14,304 bases of DNA from Chlorobiota bacterium (GTDB taxonomy: Bacteria > Bacteroidota > Bacteroidia > Flavobacteriales > Flavobacteriaceae), in contig JAADHG010000292.1 of NCBI GenBank assembly GCA_013151975.1, positions 1-14,304 of the forward strand, read 5' to 3'. The notes beneath the pieces were generated by a model. The model made no database searches, was not told the origin of the DNA, and worked only from the letters and a program-made list of their open reading frames with translations. Below, piece by piece: positions 1 through 8,108 of the stretch. The first letter of the stretch is position 1. Each line of letters opens with the position of its first letter. Position numbers and translations under genes: made by a program.

Positions 1-2
1 TG

Positions 3-74
3 GGAGCACGTTATGTTATGAATTTTGAAGACAATTTTAATTATTGGCAATTTTATGCCATTTGGAAGTTTTAA
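3..74 (+). CDS. possible C-terminal end of an upstream outer-membrane protein (partial)
   Basis: Frame 3 is open from the window edge and stops with TAA at 72-74, giving 23 residues that end ...NYWQFYAIWKF. The alternating aromatic pattern and the terminal phenylalanine resemble the last strand of an outer-membrane beta-barrel. The other two forward frames stop within the first 30 bases. If real, this gene ends 30 nt before the CHAT gene and could be in the same transcript. The fragment is too short to assign a family, and the reading frame could be chance. Confidence 0.35.
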   Translation, partial: GARYVMNFEDNFNYWQFYAIWKF

Positions 75-104
75 AGACGAAGACTTATTTTGTATTTTAC
101 GTTT

Positions 105-2696
105 ATGAGAAAACAACTGTCTCTTATTTTTTTTGTGCTCTACGGAGTTGCTTTCTCTCAAAACTTAGAAGACGAAATTTACGTTGCAACCGAAACCTTT
201 AATAACAATTCTAATACAACTGCATACAATCTATTAGAAAAGCAAGAAGCTATTTTTAAAGACCAATTACAAACAAAGGATGAACAATTAGCATTTGTTT
301 TTTTACTTTGCAATAAAGGATATTACTTAAAAAATAAAGCCCCTAATAAAGCCATCTCTTCCTATGAAAATGCTTGGAACAGGTTTTCAAAACACAACCT
401 TTCTGTATTATCCGATTACGATATAATTGAAAACTGCCTCAAACCTTTAGGTAATTTATATATTAAAACAGGCGATTTCACCAATGCAGAAAGCACAATT
501 AAACAGTATCTCTATCTTGCAAAACAAAGCAATAACAAGACACAAGAAATAGCTGGCGCTATTAATCTTTCTATACTTTATCAAACATTAGGAAAGCATA
601 ATTCTGTTATACAAATAATAGAAAATGTTTTAAAAAACACTATACCAAATGCAAATCAAAAACAAAAAATTTTAAGTATTAGAAATGCAAGTTTAATAGC
701 ACTTGATAAAATAGAATCTGTTACTTCCCTAAACGGTACTATTGGTTCAACCTCATATAATTCAGAATTTGACAACTATTTATTAAATCTAAAAAAGGGC
801 GATTATAAAAAAGCGCTATTACATTTTAATAACTACAAAAAGTTACCTAAAAAAGACTATTCCTTAAGAGATGCAGCAAAAGTACTTGTACAGGAAGCAC
901 AATTGCACTATTTATTAGAGCAACCCAATAAAACTATTAATAATTTACATGAAGCAACAAAAGTATTATTACCAAATTACAATAGTAATGCATTGCCAAA
1001 AAAAGAAGAGCTCTATCCCGAAAATACATTTATAGATATTTTTGATTTACTCGCTGAGTTACAACCCAATGTTGAGAAAAAACTACACTATTATGATTTA
1101 AGTTTTTACGTGTCAGTGTTACTCACAGAAAATTTAACTTCACAAGAATCCAAACTCAATAACATAACAAATAACCGAATACGTAGTGAAAAAAGTATTG
1201 AAACTTGTTTTAACGCTTTTAAAAACACTAAAGATAGTACGTTAATAATCAAAGCATTTTATTATGCCGAAAAACATAAATCTTCAGTATTAAGAGATAT
1301 GAGTTTAAAAAAATTGCTGTTTGAGCAATTTCCAAACGACTCTTTGCTACAAGAGCAAAAGCAATTGCTTCAAAAACAAGAACAAATCACAAATCAATTA
1401 ATAAATCAACAATTATTTAATACTCAAAATGCTTCAACAAATAATGAGTTATATAAGTCACTAAGTACTGTTAGTATTCAATTAAAACAACTAAAACAAG
1501 AGATTGCTACAAAATATCCAAACGCTTTAAATTACGACTTTACTTTTGAAGCATTACAGCAAAAATTAGCAACTGATAATGCGGTTTTAGTAGAGTATTT
1601 TTATGGCAAACACGCAATTTATCAATTTCTTGTTTCAAATGAAACATTGTCTTTTTTTAAAATTGATTTAACTAAAGAAAACAGCAATAACATAAAAACA
1701 TTTATTCATCAGTTTGATAATGCCTCAGTAATAAACAACAATATAAAAAACTTTACCCAAAATGCTTTTAGCACTTTTAAAACACTTAATTTCTCCAAAA
1801 CACATTCGTATAAAAACATTTTAATAGTTCCTGATGGATTACTCAATTTCATCCCTTTTGAAGCCCTATTGGCTACTAAAACCTCAACCACTAGCTATTC
1901 AAAAATGCCTTTTGTAGTTACAAAACATCGCATTGCATATAATTATAGCGTTCAATTTTATCTTAAACAAAATAACCCCATTAAAGGGTTGTCTGTATTA
2001 GGTGTTTTCCCTGTTTTTGAAAACACAAATCAAACCTTAACATATTCTATTAACGAAGCTAATGCTATAAAAAAAGAAATGAACGCTACTTTATTGATGC
2101 AAGACCAGGCAACTAAATCTAATTTTATAAAGAATGCTTCAAAGTTTGATATTCTTCATTTATCGACTCATGCAACAAGTGGTACATTAACTAAACCTGC
2201 TCGCATAGAATTTTATGATAGTACAATGTATTTAAACGAGTTATATAGTTTAAACATAAATAACGAATTGGTAGTGTTGAGTGCTTGTGAAACTGGTGTT
2301 GGACGTTTGCAGAAAGGAGAAGGTGCTTTAAGTATTGCTAGAGGGTTTCAATATGCTGGTGCAAAACGTATGCTGTTTTCATTATGGCAAATAAACGATT
2401 TATCGACCTCGCAAATAATGCAATTGTTTTACAAAGATTATAGTACTAACAATTCTGGTGTTGATGCCAACCATAATTCAAAAATTAATTATTTAAAAAA
2501 CGAAGCTATTAATAACATTAAAAAATCGCCATATTACTGGAGTGCCTTTGTTTATTATGGTGATTTTTCGTCTATTTCAGAAACACCATTTTTAGATATA
2601 TATACTTATTTATTTGTAGCAATTGTAATTATAGTATTACTTTTGATTTATAAAATTAATAGCAATGCAAAAAGCCCTAAAAGATTTTCTTCTTAA
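105..2696 (+). CDS. CHAT-domain (caspase-like) protein with TPR-like repeats, signal peptide and C-terminal membrane anchor
   Basis: The ATG at 105 is preferred over the in-frame TTG at 90 because it starts directly with a signal peptide (MRKQLSLIFFVLYGVAFSQ). The protein is then 863 residues. Residues about 80-300 are helical and TPR-like, for example GDFTNAESTIKQYLYLAKQ and GDYKKALLHFNNYKKL. A Gln/Lys-rich helical stretch that may be coiled coil lies around 410-470. The C-terminal CHAT domain (about 500-820) has both catalytic motifs: HLSTHAT with His689 and LSACETGVG with Cys728, followed by the usual GEGALSIARGFQYAGAKR. One hydrophobic helix follows (about 830-850) with a short basic tail. 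A cleaved signal plus this anchor would put the peptidase domain in the periplasm; that topology is inferred. CHAT proteins are caspase/separase relatives, and many are proteases in signalling or defence. Substrate and pathway are unknown. The last 32 nt overlap the retropepsin-like gene. Confidence 0.9.
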   Translation: MRKQLSLIFFVLYGVAFSQNLEDEIYVATETFNNNSNTTAYNLLEKQEAIFKDQLQTKDEQLAFVFLLCNKGYYLKNKAPNKAISSYENAWNRFSKHNLSVLSDYDIIENCLKPLGNLYIKTGDFTNAESTIKQYLYLAKQSNNKTQEIAGAINLSILYQTLGKHNSVIQIIENVLKNTIPNANQKQKILSIRNASLIALDKIESVTSLNGTIGSTSYNSEFDNYLLNLKKGDYKKALLHFNNYKKLPKKDYSLRDAAKVLVQEAQLHYLLEQPNKTINNLHEATKVLLPNYNSNALPKKEELYPENTFIDIFDLLAELQPNVEKKLHYYDLSFYVSVLLTENLTSQESKLNNITNNRIRSEKSIETCFNAFKNTKDSTLIIKAFYYAEKHKSSVLRDMSLKKLLFEQFPNDSLLQEQKQLLQKQEQITNQLINQQLFNTQNASTNNELYKSLSTVSIQLKQLKQEIATKYPNALNYDFTFEALQQKLATDNAVLVEYFYGKHAIYQFLVSNETLSFFKIDLTKENSNNIKTFIHQFDNASVINNNIKNFTQNAFSTFKTLNFSKTHSYKNILIVPDGLLNFIPFEALLATKTSTTSYSKMPFVVTKHRIAYNYSVQFYLKQNNPIKGLSVLGVFPVFENTNQTLTYSINEANAIKKEMNATLLMQDQATKSNFIKNASKFDILHLSTHATSGTLTKPARIEFYDSTMYLNELYSLNINNELVVLSACETGVGRLQKGEGALSIARGFQYAGAKRMLFSLWQINDLSTSQIMQLFYKDYSTNNSGVDANHNSKINYLKNEAINNIKKSPYYWSAFVYYGDFSSISETPFLDIYTYLFVAIVIIVLLLIYKINSNAKSPKRFSS

Positions 2697-3108
2697 ACAA
2701 GGTTACGTAGCAGTAAAATTAAAACTTACTAAAACCAATCATTTTGAGATTAAAGCAACTATTAATGGTGTAAAAGGATTGTTTATTTTAGATACTGGCG
2801 CATCAAATTCTTGTATTGGTTTTGAATCGGTTGATGCTTTTAACTTAAATGTTCAAGATTCAGATGTAAAAGCTGCTGGAGCTGGAGCTATTGATATGCA
2901 AACACAAGTTTCCAAAAAAAATAATGTGAAAATTGGTAAATGGAGAGACAAGAAAACCACTCTAATATTATTTAATTTAATACATGTAAATACAGCACTT
3001 ACAAATCATAATTCTAATCCTGTTGACGGTATTATTGGTGCAGATATTTTAAAAAAGACTAAAGCGATAATTGATTACAATAAGAAATATTTATATCTTA
3101 AGCTGTAA
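2665..3108 (+). CDS. retropepsin-like aspartic protease
   Basis: This 147-residue protein has the single-domain retropepsin layout. A beta-rich start leads to the catalytic motif FILDTGASNS (Asp43-Thr-Gly-Ala-Ser) and ends in the hydrophobic-hydrophobic-Gly element VDGIIGADIL (about 120-129), which packs beside the active site in this fold. There is one DTG per chain, so an active enzyme would have to be a homodimer, as in retroviral proteases. No signal peptide or membrane helix is visible, so a cytoplasmic location is likely, which differs from the inferred location of the CHAT domain. The start lies 32 nt inside the end of the CHAT gene, so translation is probably coupled. The natural substrate is unknown; the CHAT protein's cytoplasmic tail or the response regulator encoded next door are possible partners, as inference only. 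Confidence 0.85.
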   Translation: MQKALKDFLLKQGYVAVKLKLTKTNHFEIKATINGVKGLFILDTGASNSCIGFESVDAFNLNVQDSDVKAAGAGAIDMQTQVSKKNNVKIGKWRDKKTTLILFNLIHVNTALTNHNSNPVDGIIGADILKKTKAIIDYNKKYLYLKL

Positions 3109-3147
3109 TTTAACAACCGCTAATTATTAAATATACAAAACCCCTGT

Positions 3148-3771
3148 ATGCAACCATCAATAGTAATAGCCGATGATCATCCGCTTATATTAAAAGGTCT
3201 TCAAGATTTTTTAATTGAAAAAAAGCATACTATAATAGGTAGTGCTTCTGACGGCAAAGAAGCCTATAAGCTTATTATTAAACATGAGCCTGATATTGCC
3301 ATTTTAGATATTAGAATGCCTTTTATGTCTGGTATCGAAATTGCTAAACTTTGTAAAAATAAAGTTAAGACAAAAATTATCTTAATAACTTTTGAAAGAA
3401 ATAGCATTTTATACCATCAAGCCAAAGAATTAAATATTTACGGCTACTTATTAAAAGAATTTGCTTTAAGTGAAATTGAGAATTGTTTAAAATCTGTCCT
3501 TAATGACATTCCTTATTTTAGTTCCGAAATTGAAAATTATTTTTCTGAAAAGCCAAAGAACTTAAACATAGATATTTTAACTCCTGCCGAAAAACGCGTT
3601 TTAAAACTAATTGCCCAAAATAAAACTGCCAAAGAAATTGCTTCAATTTTTGATATTTCTAGTAGAACGGTTGAAAAACATAAAAGCAATATAATCAAGA
3701 AGTTAAATATGGATTCGCATAAAAATAGCTTGTTAATTTGGGCTAAAGAAAATCGAGATTTATTTCTTTAA
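3148..3771 (+). CDS. NarL/FixJ-type response regulator (REC plus LuxR-type HTH)
   Basis: At 207 residues this is the usual length for the family. The receiver domain (about 3-120) has the acidic pair in IADDHP (Asp9, Asp10), the phospho-acceptor Asp54 in AILDIRMP, Thr81 in LITF and Lys103 in YLLKEF, so all the standard switch residues are present. The C-terminal LuxR-type helix-turn-helix (about 143-205) is recognisable from LTPAEKRVLKLIAQNKTAKEIA and the recognition helix ISSRTVEKHKSNIIKKL. It lies 39 nt after the retropepsin-like gene on the same strand. No histidine kinase gene is in the window, so the phosphodonor is unknown: a distant kinase, a small phosphodonor, or control by the neighbouring proteases are all possible. 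It is likely a DNA-binding transcription regulator; its targets cannot be read from the sequence. Confidence 0.93.
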   Translation: MQPSIVIADDHPLILKGLQDFLIEKKHTIIGSASDGKEAYKLIIKHEPDIAILDIRMPFMSGIEIAKLCKNKVKTKIILITFERNSILYHQAKELNIYGYLLKEFALSEIENCLKSVLNDIPYFSSEIENYFSEKPKNLNIDILTPAEKRVLKLIAQNKTAKEIASIFDISSRTVEKHKSNIIKKLNMDSHKNSLLIWAKENRDLFL

Positions 3772-3925
3772 AACGTACGTATTATTACGTATTGTTTGGT
3801 GTTATATTATTTAAGACATTTACAGAGCTATTAATTAGTTCTTAGGGGAATTATGGAAGGCTCTGGGTTTTTTAGCTCGGAGTTTTCTGATTAGTACGAC
3901 CTCTTTGTTTTCAACCCCAAAACAC
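3772..3925 (+). other. non-coding leader with several small inverted repeats
   Basis: No convincing ORF occurs on either strand in this 154-nt stretch. TACGTA-TTAT-TACGTA (3776-3791) is a perfect 6-bp inverted repeat just after the response regulator stop, but it has no T-tract, so it is a poor terminator. AGAGCTA-TTAAT-TAGTTCT (3824-3842) forms a 7-bp hairpin with one G-U pair. GAGCTA at 3825-3830 can alternatively pair with TAGCTC at 3873-3878, so two mutually exclusive folds are possible. A GGGG run near 3845 and a CCCC run near 3916 could close a larger structure. It is probably the 5' leader of the small protein gene that follows or a small RNA; this is inference from pairing alone. Confidence 0.35.
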
Positions 3926-4027
3926 ATGAAAAAAAATAGTAATCTTTGGCAAACCGTTTTTATAGTCGGATTAGTCACTATTGTAATGATTGTGATATTT
4001 ATTAATTTGTTAGTTAGTTTTATGTAA
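3926..4027 (+). CDS. 33-residue single-pass membrane protein
   Basis: The ATG at 3926 opens a 33-codon frame ending with TAA at 4025-4027. The product has a short polar and basic start (MKKNSNLWQ) followed by one continuous hydrophobic stretch of about 22 residues (residues 10-32), a typical small inner-membrane protein. Support for a real gene: the frame sits between a structured leader and a strong terminator that starts 2 nt after the stop, and the hydrophobic pattern uses varied codons rather than a simple repeat. No family is recognised. Small membrane proteins of this type often modulate a larger membrane complex or a sensor, but no partner can be named here. Confidence 0.55.
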   Translation: MKKNSNLWQTVFIVGLVTIVMIVIFINLLVSFM

Positions 4028-4029
4028 AC

Positions 4030-4060
4030 AAAAAAGCACTATTTAAAATGGTGCTTTTTT
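4030..4060. terminator. bidirectional intrinsic terminator between the small membrane protein gene and odhB
   Basis: AAAAAAGCAC (4030-4039) pairs perfectly with GTGCTTTTTT (4051-4060) around an 11-nt loop. Read on either strand the stem ends in a run of six T, so it can terminate the forward transcript just after the small gene and the reverse odh transcript 18 nt after the odhB stop. Its position between convergent genes supports the call. Confidence 0.85.
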
Positions 4061-4077
4061 AATTTTAGAATACTTTT

Positions 4078-5292
4078 TTAAAGCTCTAAAGCTGCTTTAA
4101 TATCATTATTCATTAATAGTACTGTTGGGTTTTCTAATGCTTCTTTAACAGCTACCAAAAACCCTACGGATTCTCTACCATCAATAATTCTATGGTCATA
4201 AGATAATGCCACATACATTATTGGTCGTATTTCTACTTTACCATCTATTGCTACTGGACGCTCCACTATATTATGCATTCCCAAGATTCCACTTTGTGGA
4301 GGGTTAATAATTGGTGTAGATAACATGCTTCCAAAAACGCCTCCATTAGAAATGGTAAATGTGCCTCCCGTCATTTCATCTACTGTAATTTGACCATCTC
4401 TTGCTCGTATTGCTAAACGTTTTACTTCGGCTTCAACACCTCTAAATGATAAGTTTTCAGCATTTCTAATTACAGGAACCATTAAGCCTTTTGGTCCTGA
4501 AACTGCAATACTAATATCGCAAAAATCGTAGGTAATCATTTCTTTGCCATCAATCATTGAATTTACTGAAGGAAACAATTTTAATGCTCTAACAATAGCT
4601 AATGTAAAAAAGCTCATAAAGCCTAGTCCAACTTCATGCTTTTCTTTAAAGGTTTCCTTATACTCTTTACGCAAAGCGAAAATTGCAGACATATCTACTT
4701 CGTTAAACGTCGTTAACATCGCGGTTGTATTCTTAGCCTCTACTAAACGTTCTGCAACTTTACGACGAAGCATAGACATTTTACTTCTTGAGGATGTTCT
4801 ATTTGCACCTTCAGGAACTGTTCCCATAGAAGGTACTGCTTTTACAGCATCTTCCTTAGTAACACGACCATCTTTTCCTGTTCCTTTAATTTGATTAGCA
4901 TCAATTCCTTTCTCTGCTAAAATCTTCTTTGCTGCTGGAGAAGCTGTTCCTGTAGCATAGGTTTTGTTCTCGACTACGCTCGAACTGACAGTTTCATTTT
5001 CTTCAACTTTAGATGAACTGTTATTTGTAGATTCCTTGTTGCCTTCAGGTTTTTCAGCACTTGTATTAATTAAACACACTACAGCACCAACAGCAACTGC
5101 ATCTCCTTCTTCGGCTTTAAACGTAATTGTTCCACTTTCTTCAGCAGGAAGTTCTAATGTTGCTTTATCACTATCAACCTCAGCAATAGCTTGGTCTTTC
5201 TCTACATAGTCACCATCTTCTACCAACCATGCTGCTATTTCAACTTCGGTAATTGATTCTCCTGGTGAAGGCACTTTCATTTCTAAAATCAT
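4078..5292 (-). CDS. odhB: dihydrolipoyllysine-residue succinyltransferase, E2 subunit of 2-oxoglutarate dehydrogenase
   Basis: The enzyme transfers the succinyl group from E1 to coenzyme A through a lipoyl arm, forming the core of the 2-oxoglutarate dehydrogenase complex of the TCA cycle in the cytoplasm. The 404-residue chain has three modules in order. A lipoyl domain (about 2-76) carries the lipoylated Lys43 in DSDKAT. A Ser/Glu/Asn-rich linker (about 77-117) is followed by the peripheral subunit-binding domain (118-153, SPAAKKILAEKGIDANQIKG). The acyltransferase domain (about 170-404) has the catalytic His367 and Asp371 in SYDHRIIDGRESVGF. Length is normal for a one-lipoyl E2. The gene follows odhA by 22 nt, and the pairing with odhA makes succinyl rather than acetyl transfer the right call. 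Oddity: the linker codons include a short sequence resembling a dispersed flavobacterial repeat (4967-4991). Confidence 0.96.
   Translation of the reverse strand: MILEMKVPSPGESITEVEIAAWLVEDGDYVEKDQAIAEVDSDKATLELPAEESGTITFKAEEGDAVAVGAVVCLINTSAEKPEGNKESTNNSSSKVEENETVSSSVVENKTYATGTASPAAKKILAEKGIDANQIKGTGKDGRVTKEDAVKAVPSMGTVPEGANRTSSRSKMSMLRRKVAERLVEAKNTTAMLTTFNEVDMSAIFALRKEYKETFKEKHEVGLGFMSFFTLAIVRALKLFPSVNSMIDGKEMITYDFCDISIAVSGPKGLMVPVIRNAENLSFRGVEAEVKRLAIRARDGQITVDEMTGGTFTISNGGVFGSMLSTPIINPPQSGILGMHNIVERPVAIDGKVEIRPIMYVALSYDHRIIDGRESVGFLVAVKEALENPTVLLMNNDIKAALEL
4967..4991 (-). repeat. flavobacterial-type short repeat carried inside the odhB linker
   Basis: The plus strand reads TCGACTACGCTCGAACTGAC at 4971-4990, with a few more matching bases on each side. 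It contains two TCGA tetramers six bases apart and is more GC-rich than the surrounding codons. From memory it closely resembles a short element (GAGCG[TC]AGTCGAGA plus TGTCAGTTC) that recurs many times in intergenic DNA of Flavobacteriaceae. Here it is read in frame on the coding strand as TVSSSVVEN within the flexible E2 linker, where it should do no structural harm. No second copy is in this window, so identity as a repeat rests on recall. Confidence 0.5.
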
Positions 5293-5314
5293 GTCTTATC
5301 TTTTTATGCAGTTT

Positions 5315-8062
5315 TTATTCTTTTATATTATCAAATACACTTTCTATCACTCTTTGATGTCTTAGCTTAAATCTAGTTGAAGACCCTGCTGCTGGAACCG
5401 AGTAATATTTTCTTGAGCGTACTTTTAATTCTTTTAGCTCAAAACGCTGTAACATATAACTCCAAGCTCCCATGTTTCTAGGCTCTTCTTGTGCCCAAAT
5501 ATAATCTTGCACATTCTTATATCTGTTAATTATTCTTTCGATCTTATCGTTGTGTAATGGGAATAATTGTTCTACACGTACTAAAGCAATATCATTTTGA
5601 TTTAACTTTTCGCGTTCTACCAGTAAATCGTAATAAAACTTTCCTGAACAAAAAACCATCCGTTTTACATTATCTGGATTAATGGTATCATCTATAATCT
5701 CTTGGAATTCTCCATTTGTAAAATCCTCCATAGTCGAAACTGCTAAAGGATGTCTCAATAAACTTTTAGGTGTAAAAACAACCAACGGTTTTCTAAAATT
5801 TCGTTTCATTTGACGACGTAGTAAATGAAAAAAGTTTGCAGGAGTTGTACAGTTTGCTACGGTCATATTATCAATGGCACACAGCTGTAAATAACGTTCT
5901 ATTCTTGCCGATGAATGTTCAGAGCCTTGCCCTTCATAACCATGAGGTAATAAAATTACAATCCCATTCTGTTGTTTCCATTTATCTTCAGCAGCTGATA
6001 GGTATTGATCAAAAATAATTTGCGCTCCATTGCTAAAATCACCAAATTGGGCTTCCCAGACCGTTAATGTATTAGGTGCTGCCATAGCATAGCCATAATC
6101 AAATCCTAACACGCCATATTCAGATAGCAGGGAATTATAAATGGTCATCTCCCCTTTATTCTTAGGGTTTGTATTTAGCAAATTATAGGTTTTACTAGAA
6201 ATTTCGTCTCTCAAAATAGCATGGCGATGCGAAAATGTACCACGTTCAACATCCTGCCCAGAAATTCTAACATTGTACCCTTCTTCCATCAAACTTCCAA
6301 ACGCAAAAATTTCGGCCATACTCCAATCTAATGTATTGGTTTCAAAAACCATTTTTGCTCTGTCTCTTAAAATGCGCTCAGCTTTTCTTAAGAATTTAAC
6401 GCCATTAGGAACTGTTGAAACTATTTTAGCAATGTGTTCTAAATTCTTTTGCGGATATTTTGTGCCTACATTTAGTAATAGCCCTTCTAGATCTTGATGC
6501 ATAAAACTATGCCAAACATTATCCATAAAAGGTTTCACTTTTGTAGCTGCATCTTCTTTCGCTTTATTGAACTCTTTTTCTAATAACGCTTTATATTCAA
6601 CAATTAAATTAGCCGTATAATTTTCATCTATTACGCCTTCATTAATTAATTTACTACTATAAATATCGCGTGGGTTTGGTTGTTTTGCAATAGCTTTATA
6701 AAGCTTTGGCTGTGTAAAACGTGGTTCGTCGCCTTCATTATGCCCATACTTTCTATATCCTAATAAATCAATAAAGACATCGCGTTTAAATTTCATTCTA
6801 AAATCTAAAGCCATTAAAACTGCATGAGTCACTGCCTCAACATCATCTGCATTAACATGTAAAACAGGAGACAATGTCACCTTTGCAACATCTGTACAAT
6901 AAGTACTTGATCGTGCATCTAAATAGTTTGTAGTAAATCCTATCTGGTTGTTAACTACAATATGAATTGTGCCTCCAGTTGAATAGCCTTTTAACTTACT
7001 CATCTGTATAAGTTCATAAGCTATCCCTTGCCCTGCTATAGCAGCGTCTCCATGAACTATTATAGGTAAAATTTTTGAAGAATCTCCTTGATATTCTTCG
7101 TCTATTTTGGCGCGAGTAATTCCTTCGGCAACCGAACCTACTGTTTCTAAATGAGACGGGTTAGGTACCAAATTCATTGTAATTTCTTTATTACTCTTTA
7201 ATGTTTTCTTTAGGGTTGATCCTAAATGGTATTTTACATCGCCATCAAAATCGTCTTCTGCATAATCTTTACCTTCAAATTCGTTAAAAAGTTCGCGAAT
7301 TGGTTTTCTAAAAATATTAACCAAAGTATTTAACCTACCTCGATGTGACATTCCAAGAACAAATTCATCAACATCGTATTGTTCGGCTGCAATTCTTACT
7401 ATAGCTCCTAAAGCAGGAATAAGTGTTTCTCCGCCTTCTAACGAAAATCGTTTCTGACCCACATATTTAGTTTGCAAAAACTGTTCAAATGTAACTGCCT
7501 GTGTTAATTTAGAAAGCACATATCGTTTTGTTTCTGGCGAGTAATCTGGATGATTATTATTTTTGTTTAACTTATTTTGCCACCACTGAATCTCTTCAGG
7601 TGTACGAATATACATGTACTCAATACCAATGGAATCGCAATAAATTTCTTCGAGATGAAAAATAATCTTATCTAATGTCTGCGGACCAATACCTATAATT
7701 TCTCCTGCGTTAAAAATGGTAGTTAAATCTTCTTTTAACAGTCCAAAATTTTCAATATCTAATGTTGGGGTGTATTGCCTGCGAGTTCTTACTGGGTTTG
7801 TTTTTGTAAATAAGTGCCCTCTACTTCTATAGCTATCAATTAGTTTTATAACTTGAAATTCCTTTTGAAGGTGCTCTGGAATTTGAGTTGTAGCGCCTTC
7901 AACAATTTCTCCATTTGCTCCAAAATTTTCAGTACCAAAATCATAGCCCTGAAAAAAAGCTCTCCAACTGGGCTCAACAGCATCTGGATCCTTTATATAT
8001 TGATCGTACAATTCGGCAAAATATGCAGTATGTGCAGCATTTAAAAAAGAATATTTATCCAT
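5315..8062 (-). CDS. odhA: 2-oxoglutarate dehydrogenase E1 subunit (thiamine diphosphate dependent)
   Basis: E1 decarboxylates 2-oxoglutarate on thiamine diphosphate and passes the succinyl group to the lipoyl arm of OdhB. The 915-residue length and N-terminus (MDKYSFLNAAHTAYFAELYD) match the family; the N-terminal segment through about residue 45 is the usual E1o extension ending in WRAFFQGYDFG. Active-site signatures are all present: GMSHRGRLN (His240), NPSHLE (301-306), the thiamine-diphosphate and Mg motif HGDAAIAGQG (337-346) through NNQIGFTT (371-378), and KYGHNEGDEPRFTQP. The C-terminal half has the transketolase-type pyrimidine domain with GHEGQG-like PHGYEGQGSEHSSAR and the last domain ending RHQRVIESVF. 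It has no fused E2 domain, unlike the actinobacterial enzyme. It is co-transcribed with odhB, and lies 159 nt downstream of rrf2 on the same strand. Confidence 0.97.
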   Translation of the reverse strand: MDKYSFLNAAHTAYFAELYDQYIKDPDAVEPSWRAFFQGYDFGTENFGANGEIVEGATTQIPEHLQKEFQVIKLIDSYRSRGHLFTKTNPVRTRRQYTPTLDIENFGLLKEDLTTIFNAGEIIGIGPQTLDKIIFHLEEIYCDSIGIEYMYIRTPEEIQWWQNKLNKNNNHPDYSPETKRYVLSKLTQAVTFEQFLQTKYVGQKRFSLEGGETLIPALGAIVRIAAEQYDVDEFVLGMSHRGRLNTLVNIFRKPIRELFNEFEGKDYAEDDFDGDVKYHLGSTLKKTLKSNKEITMNLVPNPSHLETVGSVAEGITRAKIDEEYQGDSSKILPIIVHGDAAIAGQGIAYELIQMSKLKGYSTGGTIHIVVNNQIGFTTNYLDARSSTYCTDVAKVTLSPVLHVNADDVEAVTHAVLMALDFRMKFKRDVFIDLLGYRKYGHNEGDEPRFTQPKLYKAIAKQPNPRDIYSSKLINEGVIDENYTANLIVEYKALLEKEFNKAKEDAATKVKPFMDNVWHSFMHQDLEGLLLNVGTKYPQKNLEHIAKIVSTVPNGVKFLRKAERILRDRAKMVFETNTLDWSMAEIFAFGSLMEEGYNVRISGQDVERGTFSHRHAILRDEISSKTYNLLNTNPKNKGEMTIYNSLLSEYGVLGFDYGYAMAAPNTLTVWEAQFGDFSNGAQIIFDQYLSAAEDKWKQQNGIVILLPHGYEGQGSEHSSARIERYLQLCAIDNMTVANCTTPANFFHLLRRQMKRNFRKPLVVFTPKSLLRHPLAVSTMEDFTNGEFQEIIDDTINPDNVKRMVFCSGKFYYDLLVEREKLNQNDIALVRVEQLFPLHNDKIERIINRYKNVQDYIWAQEEPRNMGAWSYMLQRFELKELKVRSRKYYSVPAAGSSTRFKLRHQRVIESVFDNIKE

Positions 8063-8100
8063 TATATATAATGAGATGTTCTTGTTTCAATAATTTTTTT

Positions 8101-8108
8101 CAAAAATA
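8101..8108 (-). promoter_or_regulatory. candidate -7 element for the odhAB operon
   Basis: Read on the minus strand this is TATTTTTG, an exact match to the Bacteroidota TAnnTTTG element. It would start transcription near 8094 and give a leader of about 30 nt before the odhA ATG. No TTG is seen at the usual distance (about 19-20 nt) upstream, so the -33 half is weak or absent. AT-rich DNA yields chance matches, so this is only moderately supported. Confidence 0.45.

Noticed and set aside
90..104. TTG at 90 as the start of the CHAT gene.
   Set aside because: The ATG at 105 gives a clean signal peptide; the TTG adds five residues before it with no benefit.
2665..2696. The CHAT/retropepsin overlap as a frameshift splitting one protein.
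   Set aside because: Each product has a complete domain of normal length and the upstream one ends in a membrane anchor, so a true gene overlap is more likely.
3776..3791. TACGTA-TTAT-TACGTA as the terminator of the response regulator gene.
   Set aside because: The stem is only 6 bp of mixed composition and is not followed by a T-tract.
4544..5209. Plus-strand open frames opposite odhB (4544-4894 and 4964-5209).
   Set aside because: They lie wholly inside the strongly conserved odhB gene and encode no recognisable domain, so they are antisense shadows.
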